Below, piece after piece: positions 14,373-17,371 of a stretch of DNA of 17,371 nt. Every line of letters begins with the position of its first letter. Within the stretch, counting starts at the first letter, position 1. The DNA comes from HGM13006 sp963649625. Its GTDB lineage: Bacteria; Bacillota; Clostridia; Oscillospirales; Oscillospiraceae. The notes under the pieces were generated by a model. It was not told the origin of the DNA. It saw only the letters and a program-made list of their open reading frames with translations, and did no database searches. The translations under genes were made by a program, and so were the position numbers. The stretch spans positions 1 through 17,371 of the forward strand of contig CAVJIP010000140.1 of assembly GCA_963649625.1 (NCBI GenBank), in the 5' to 3' direction.

Positions 14373-15965
14373 ATGAATCTGCAAACTCCCAATGCCAATG
14401 ATGCCACCAGAACCGCCAACCGTTCCCGGAGCGTTGTGCCCTCCAGCGGGCTTTGCTCCCGCTGCATTGACGGATGTAAGGGCGGCTGCGAGGTGTTTAA
14501 GGCCACCTTCCGGGGCCGTGAGCTGATTTATCCCGGCCCCTTTGGGGACGTGACCGCAGGCGGCGACAAGGACTATCCCGTTGATTACTCCCACCTGAAC
14601 ATCCAGGGCTATGCCCAGGGAGGACGGGGCCTTCCTCTGGGGGTAGAGGCCGGCCCGGACACCGCCCTGTTCTCCAAGGTGGATACGCAGACGGAATACG
14701 GCTGGGACAAAAAGGTGAAAATGGCGGTGCCTGTGTTTACCGGTGCCCTGGGCTCCACGGAGATTGCCCGGAAAAACTGGGAGCATTTTGCCGTAGGTGC
14801 CGCCATCTCCGGCATTACCATTGTCTGCGGGGAAAACGTCTGCGGCATTGACCCGCAGCTGGAGCGGGGAGCAAACGGCCTTATCACCAAGGCCCCGGAC
14901 ATGGATCGCCGTATTGAGACCTATCGCCGGTATCATCGGGGCTATGGTGAGCTGCTGGTTCAGATGAACGTGGAGGACACCCGGCTGGGTGTGGCGGAGT
15001 ACATTCTGGACAAGCACGGCATTGAAACCATCGAACTAAAGTGGGGCCAGGGGGCCAAGTGCATCGGTGGCGAAATCAAAATCTCCTCTCTGGAGCGTGC
15101 CCTGGAGCTGCAAAAGCGGGGCTATATCGTCACCCCCGACCCCTCCGACCCTATCAATCAGAAGGCCTTCCGGGACGGGGCCATCAAGGAGTTTGAGCGG
15201 CACAGCCGTCTGGGCTTTATCTCCGAGGAGAGCTTTGCCGCCGAGGTGGAACGTCTGCGGAAGCTGGGCTTCCAGCGCATCACCCTGAAAACCGGGGCCT
15301 ACAGCCTCAAGGAGCTGGCCCAAGCCATCAAATGGTCCTCCAAATATCATATCGACCTGCTGACCATTGACGGGGCCTCCGGCGGCACCGGCATGAGCCC
15401 CTGGCGCATGATGGAGGAGTGGGGCATTCCCAGCCTGTACCTCCACAGTGCCGCCTATGAATTTGCAAGCATTCTGGCCTCCCAGGGAGAGCGAGTGCCT
15501 GACCTGGCCTTCGGCGGCGGCTTTAGCTCCGAGGACGGTGTCTTTAAGGCCCTGGCTCTGGGGGCACCCTACACCAAGGCGGTGTGCATGGGCCGTGCCC
15601 TGATGATTCCCGGCATGGTGGGCAAAAACTGCGCCCAGTGGCTCAAGGAGGGGACTCTGCCCAAGAGCGTTTCCGAGTACGGCTCCACCCCCGAGGAGAT
15701 TTTTGTCAGCTACGAGCGGGTGAAGGATTTGGTCGGCGCAGAGGAGATCGGCAATATCCCCCTGGGTGCCATCGGCATCTACAGCTACGCTGACAAGCTC
15801 AAGGTGGGCCTCCAGCAGTTTATGGCCGGTTCCCGCTGCTTCAGCGTCCCCGCCATCTCCCGGAAGGAGCTGATGAGCCTTACGGAGGAATGTGCCAAGG
15901 TCACAGGCATTCCCTATCTGATGGACTGCTACCGTGAGGAGGCCCTGGAGATTCTCAAGGGCTGA
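14373..15965 (+). CDS. FMN-binding glutamate synthase family protein (no glutaminase domain)
   Basis: A 530-residue protein homologous to the FMN-binding synthase domain of GltB. Recognisable stretches are PVFTGALGSTEIARKNWEHF, VQMNVEDTRLG, ELKWGQGAKCIGGEI, and the flavin/phosphate-binding region LLTIDGASGGTGMSPW, followed by DLAFGGGFSSEDGVFKALALGA. It lacks the N-terminal glutaminase and C-terminal beta-helix of GltB, and I do not see the CxxxxxCxxxxC [3Fe-4S] motif. An N-terminal cluster C28, C31, C35, C39 could hold an iron-sulfur centre. The family occurs in many Clostridia; its reaction is not settled. It may make glutamate from free ammonia or act on another substrate. The ATG at 14373 has AAGGAGG and lies downstream of the promoter, whereas an in-frame upstream start at 14334 lies within the promoter. 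It is a single-gene unit. Confidence 0.88.
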   Translation: MNLQTPNANDATRTANRSRSVVPSSGLCSRCIDGCKGGCEVFKATFRGRELIYPGPFGDVTAGGDKDYPVDYSHLNIQGYAQGGRGLPLGVEAGPDTALFSKVDTQTEYGWDKKVKMAVPVFTGALGSTEIARKNWEHFAVGAAISGITIVCGENVCGIDPQLERGANGLITKAPDMDRRIETYRRYHRGYGELLVQMNVEDTRLGVAEYILDKHGIETIELKWGQGAKCIGGEIKISSLERALELQKRGYIVTPDPSDPINQKAFRDGAIKEFERHSRLGFISEESFAAEVERLRKLGFQRITLKTGAYSLKELAQAIKWSSKYHIDLLTIDGASGGTGMSPWRMMEEWGIPSLYLHSAAYEFASILASQGERVPDLAFGGGFSSEDGVFKALALGAPYTKAVCMGRALMIPGMVGKNCAQWLKEGTLPKSVSEYGSTPEEIFVSYERVKDLVGAEEIGNIPLGAIGIYSYADKLKVGLQQFMAGSRCFSVPAISRKELMSLTEECAKVTGIPYLMDCYREEALEILKG

Positions 15966-15969
15966 TGAA

Positions 15970-16012
15970 ACAAAATGCCCCCGGTCTGCCATACACGCAG
16001 ATCGGGGGTATC
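15970..16012. terminator. Bidirectional terminator between convergent genes
   Basis: CCCCCGGTCTGC (15978-15989) pairs with GCAGATCGGGGG (15997-16008); one G-U pair on the plus strand and one A-C mismatch on the minus strand. The minus strand has a T-rich tail (complement of 15970-15977); the plus-strand tail is weaker (TATCTCTAT). It separates the FMN protein from the convergent methyltransferase. Confidence 0.75.
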
Positions 16013-16013
16013 T

Positions 16014-16841
16014 CTATCGGCTGCCCAGCTGCCAGAAGGCCACGGCACTGGCCGCCGCCACGTTAAGAGAGTCCATGCCGTGGGCCATGGGGATGGATAC
16101 GGTACAGCGGCATTGGGCAATGGTGTCCTCTCTCAGGCCGCTGCCCTCCGTTCCCAGAATCAGGGCCAATCGCTCCGCCCCGGCCAGCCTGGGGTCGTCC
16201 AGGCTCCAGGTGTCCTCCCCCAGGGCCATGGCCGCCGTCCAGAAGCCCAGCTCATGGAGGAAACGAAGCCCCTTTTCCGGCCAATCTCCCGGAGCCCTGC
16301 CGATTCTGGCCCAGGGAATCTGAAATATGCCGCCCATGCTCACCCGAACGGCCCGGCGGCTGAGTGGGTCGCAGCAGGAGGGTGTTATCAGCACCCCATC
16401 CATGCCCAGGGCCGCCGCCGAGCGGAAAATGGCCCCCACATTGGTAGGGTCTACAATGTCCTCCAGCACCGCAACTCGCCGGGCCTCCCGGCAAATATCC
16501 CGGGCCTGCCGGGGCTCTGGCCGACGAAAGGCACACAGCACCCCGCGGGTCAGGGCGTAGCCGGTGAGCTGGGCCAGCACCTCCCGCTCTGCGGTATACA
16601 CCGGCACCTCCGGCCAGCGGGACAACAGCTCCCCTGCCCGGCCTGTCAGCTGCCGTCGCTCCATCAAAAAGGACACCGGCTCCAGTCCTGCGGCCAGGGC
16701 GTATTCTATCACCACCAGGCTCTCCGCAATGAACAGCCCCTTCTCCGGGGCCCTCCGGGAGCGAAGCTGCGCCTCGGTGAGACGGGCGTACACATCCAGC
16801 TCCGGGGCGTGAAGGTCTGTAATTTCAACCAATTTTCCCAT
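16014..16841 (-). CDS. TrmH/SpoU family RNA 2'-O-ribose methyltransferase
   Basis: A SAM-dependent ribose methyltransferase acting on rRNA or tRNA; the precise target cannot be told from the sequence. The chosen protein has 275 residues. An N-terminal SpoU substrate-binding region (about 5-95, including EKGLFIAESLVVIEYAL) precedes the knotted SPOUT domain. Motif 1 is DPTNVGAIFRSAAALG with N134 and R140. Motif 2 is LILGTEGSGL (about 227-236). Motif 3 is SIPMAHGMDSLNVAAASAVA (about 249-268). The ATG at 16841 has AAGGAG eight bases upstream and lies after the promoter. An in-frame ATG at 16904 is upstream of the promoter and is rejected. It is a single-gene unit converging on the FMN protein. 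Confidence 0.93.
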   Translation of the reverse strand: MGKLVEITDLHAPELDVYARLTEAQLRSRRAPEKGLFIAESLVVIEYALAAGLEPVSFLMERRQLTGRAGELLSRWPEVPVYTAEREVLAQLTGYALTRGVLCAFRRPEPRQARDICREARRVAVLEDIVDPTNVGAIFRSAAALGMDGVLITPSCCDPLSRRAVRVSMGGIFQIPWARIGRAPGDWPEKGLRFLHELGFWTAAMALGEDTWSLDDPRLAGAERLALILGTEGSGLREDTIAQCRCTVSIPMAHGMDSLNVAAASAVAFWQLGSR

Positions 16842-16863
16842 GGCACACTCTCCTTGCCTCCCC

Positions 16864-16892
16864 ATTGTAGCAGATGTTGCGAAAATTCTCAA
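16864..16892 (-). promoter_or_regulatory. Promoter of the TrmH-family gene
   Basis: On the minus strand, TTGAGA (16892-16887) and TACAAT (16869-16864) are 17 bases apart. Transcription should start near 16857, leaving a leader of about 16 bases that just covers the Shine-Dalgarno site. Confidence 0.8.
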
Positions 16893-16958
16893 CTTAGGAC
16901 GCATATTTTTGCCCTCTCAAGGCACACTATTCCCAGATGAAGCAAAGGAGACAACGCC

Positions 16959-17371
16959 ATGATTGACGACACGGAGCTGCTCAACTACATTCGTAAGACC
17001 ACCCTGATGGGCCGCACGGGCATTGACGCTGTGATGAAATATTCCGCCTGCCAGCCCCTGACCGATTCCCTTCGACAGCAGCGGGCGGAATACGGCGAGC
17101 TTTGCGATGCCGCCACAAAAATGCTCCTCCAGCGGGGCGGACAGCCGGAGCCTCTGCCTCTGGGTGCCAAAATGGGCACGGCCATGAGCCGGGCCATGAA
17201 TGCCTTTTCGCCGCCCTCCGCCTCCCATATCGCAGAAATGATGATCTCCGGCAACACCAAGGGGGTCATTAAGTCCATTCAGCACCACCGGCAGTATCTG
17301 GGCCGGGATGAGCGGGTGACGGATTTAAGCAAAAAGCTGCTGGAAACGGAGCAGCGCAATATTGAGCAGAT
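16959..17371 (+). CDS. Conserved helical protein of unknown function, C-terminus beyond the window
   Basis: The start ATG follows AAAGGAG at a spacing of eight bases. The 137 visible residues begin MIDDTELLNYIRKTTLMGRT and are mainly helical and charged. No signal peptide or transmembrane segment is seen. Stretches such as EYGELCDAATKMLL, LGAKMGTAMSRAMN and SHIAEMMISGNTKGVIKSI resemble a clostridial family of small helical-bundle proteins that looks ferritin-like or DUF2383-like; this is recalled, not searched. Family members that I recall end soon after a TEQxNIE segment, which is present at the right edge, so little is likely missing. I see no metal-binding ferritin signature and cannot name a function. 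I find no convincing promoter between the divergent TrmH gene and this gene. Confidence 0.72.
   Translation, partial: MIDDTELLNYIRKTTLMGRTGIDAVMKYSACQPLTDSLRQQRAEYGELCDAATKMLLQRGGQPEPLPLGAKMGTAMSRAMNAFSPPSASHIAEMMISGNTKGVIKSIQHHRQYLGRDERVTDLSKKLLETEQRNIEQ

Noticed and set aside
16842..16904. Upstream start for the TrmH-family gene
   Set aside because: It lies upstream of the promoter, and the translated extension has no family similarity.
1..17371. CRISPR arrays, tRNA or rRNA genes, phage genes, or a defence island
   Set aside because: I saw no regularly spaced repeats, cloverleaf sequences, rRNA motifs or phage/defence proteins. Apart from the small left-edge remnant, the window is chromosomal housekeeping DNA.

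Overview
The window reads as ordinary chromosome from a GC-rich, low-AT-bias member of the Firmicutes, most likely class Clostridia near Oscillospiraceae (Oscillibacter/Flavonifractor-like). This rests on strong Shine-Dalgarno sites, sigma-A type promoters with 17-base spacers, a T-box riboswitch in front of pheST, a clostridial-type stand-alone FMN-binding glutamate synthase and a spore-former style lipoprotein-alr gene pair. The genus is an inference from protein flavour, not a measurement.

Layout. (1) Positions 1-172: a probable 5'-truncated IS256-type transposase remnant runs off the left edge, followed by a perfect short inverted repeat and the gltBD terminator. (2) 185-6342, minus strand: gltB-gltD, the NADPH glutamate synthase operon, with a near-consensus promoter and a short leader that may encode a 10-residue peptide overlapping the gltB start. 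(3) 6571-10468, minus strand: a four-gene operon of a small membrane protein (DUF6106-like), nnr (NAD(P)HX repair), a GerS/YdcC-like lipoprotein and alr (alanine racemase), with tight or overlapping junctions and a terminator after alr. (4) 10477-14279, plus strand: pheS-pheT under a Phe-specific T-box whose specifier codon UUC can be located, closed by a strong terminator. (5) 14315-16012, plus strand: a single-gene unit for an FMN-binding glutamate-synthase-like protein with its own promoter and a shared convergent terminator. (6) 16014-16892, minus strand: a SpoU/TrmH RNA methyltransferase. (7) 16959 to the right edge, plus strand: the start of a conserved helical protein of unknown function.

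How the parts fit. Nitrogen assimilation (GltBD and a second GltB-domain protein), amino-acid charging (PheST), D-alanine supply for peptidoglycan (Alr) and metabolite repair (Nnr) are mostly housekeeping. I see no CRISPR array, phage, defence island or tRNA/rRNA gene. The most interesting parts are the regulatory leaders, the possible sporulation lipoprotein, the Cys-cluster FMN protein and the small mobile-element scar at the left edge. I do not see a convincing new multi-gene system, and I have not tried to force one.
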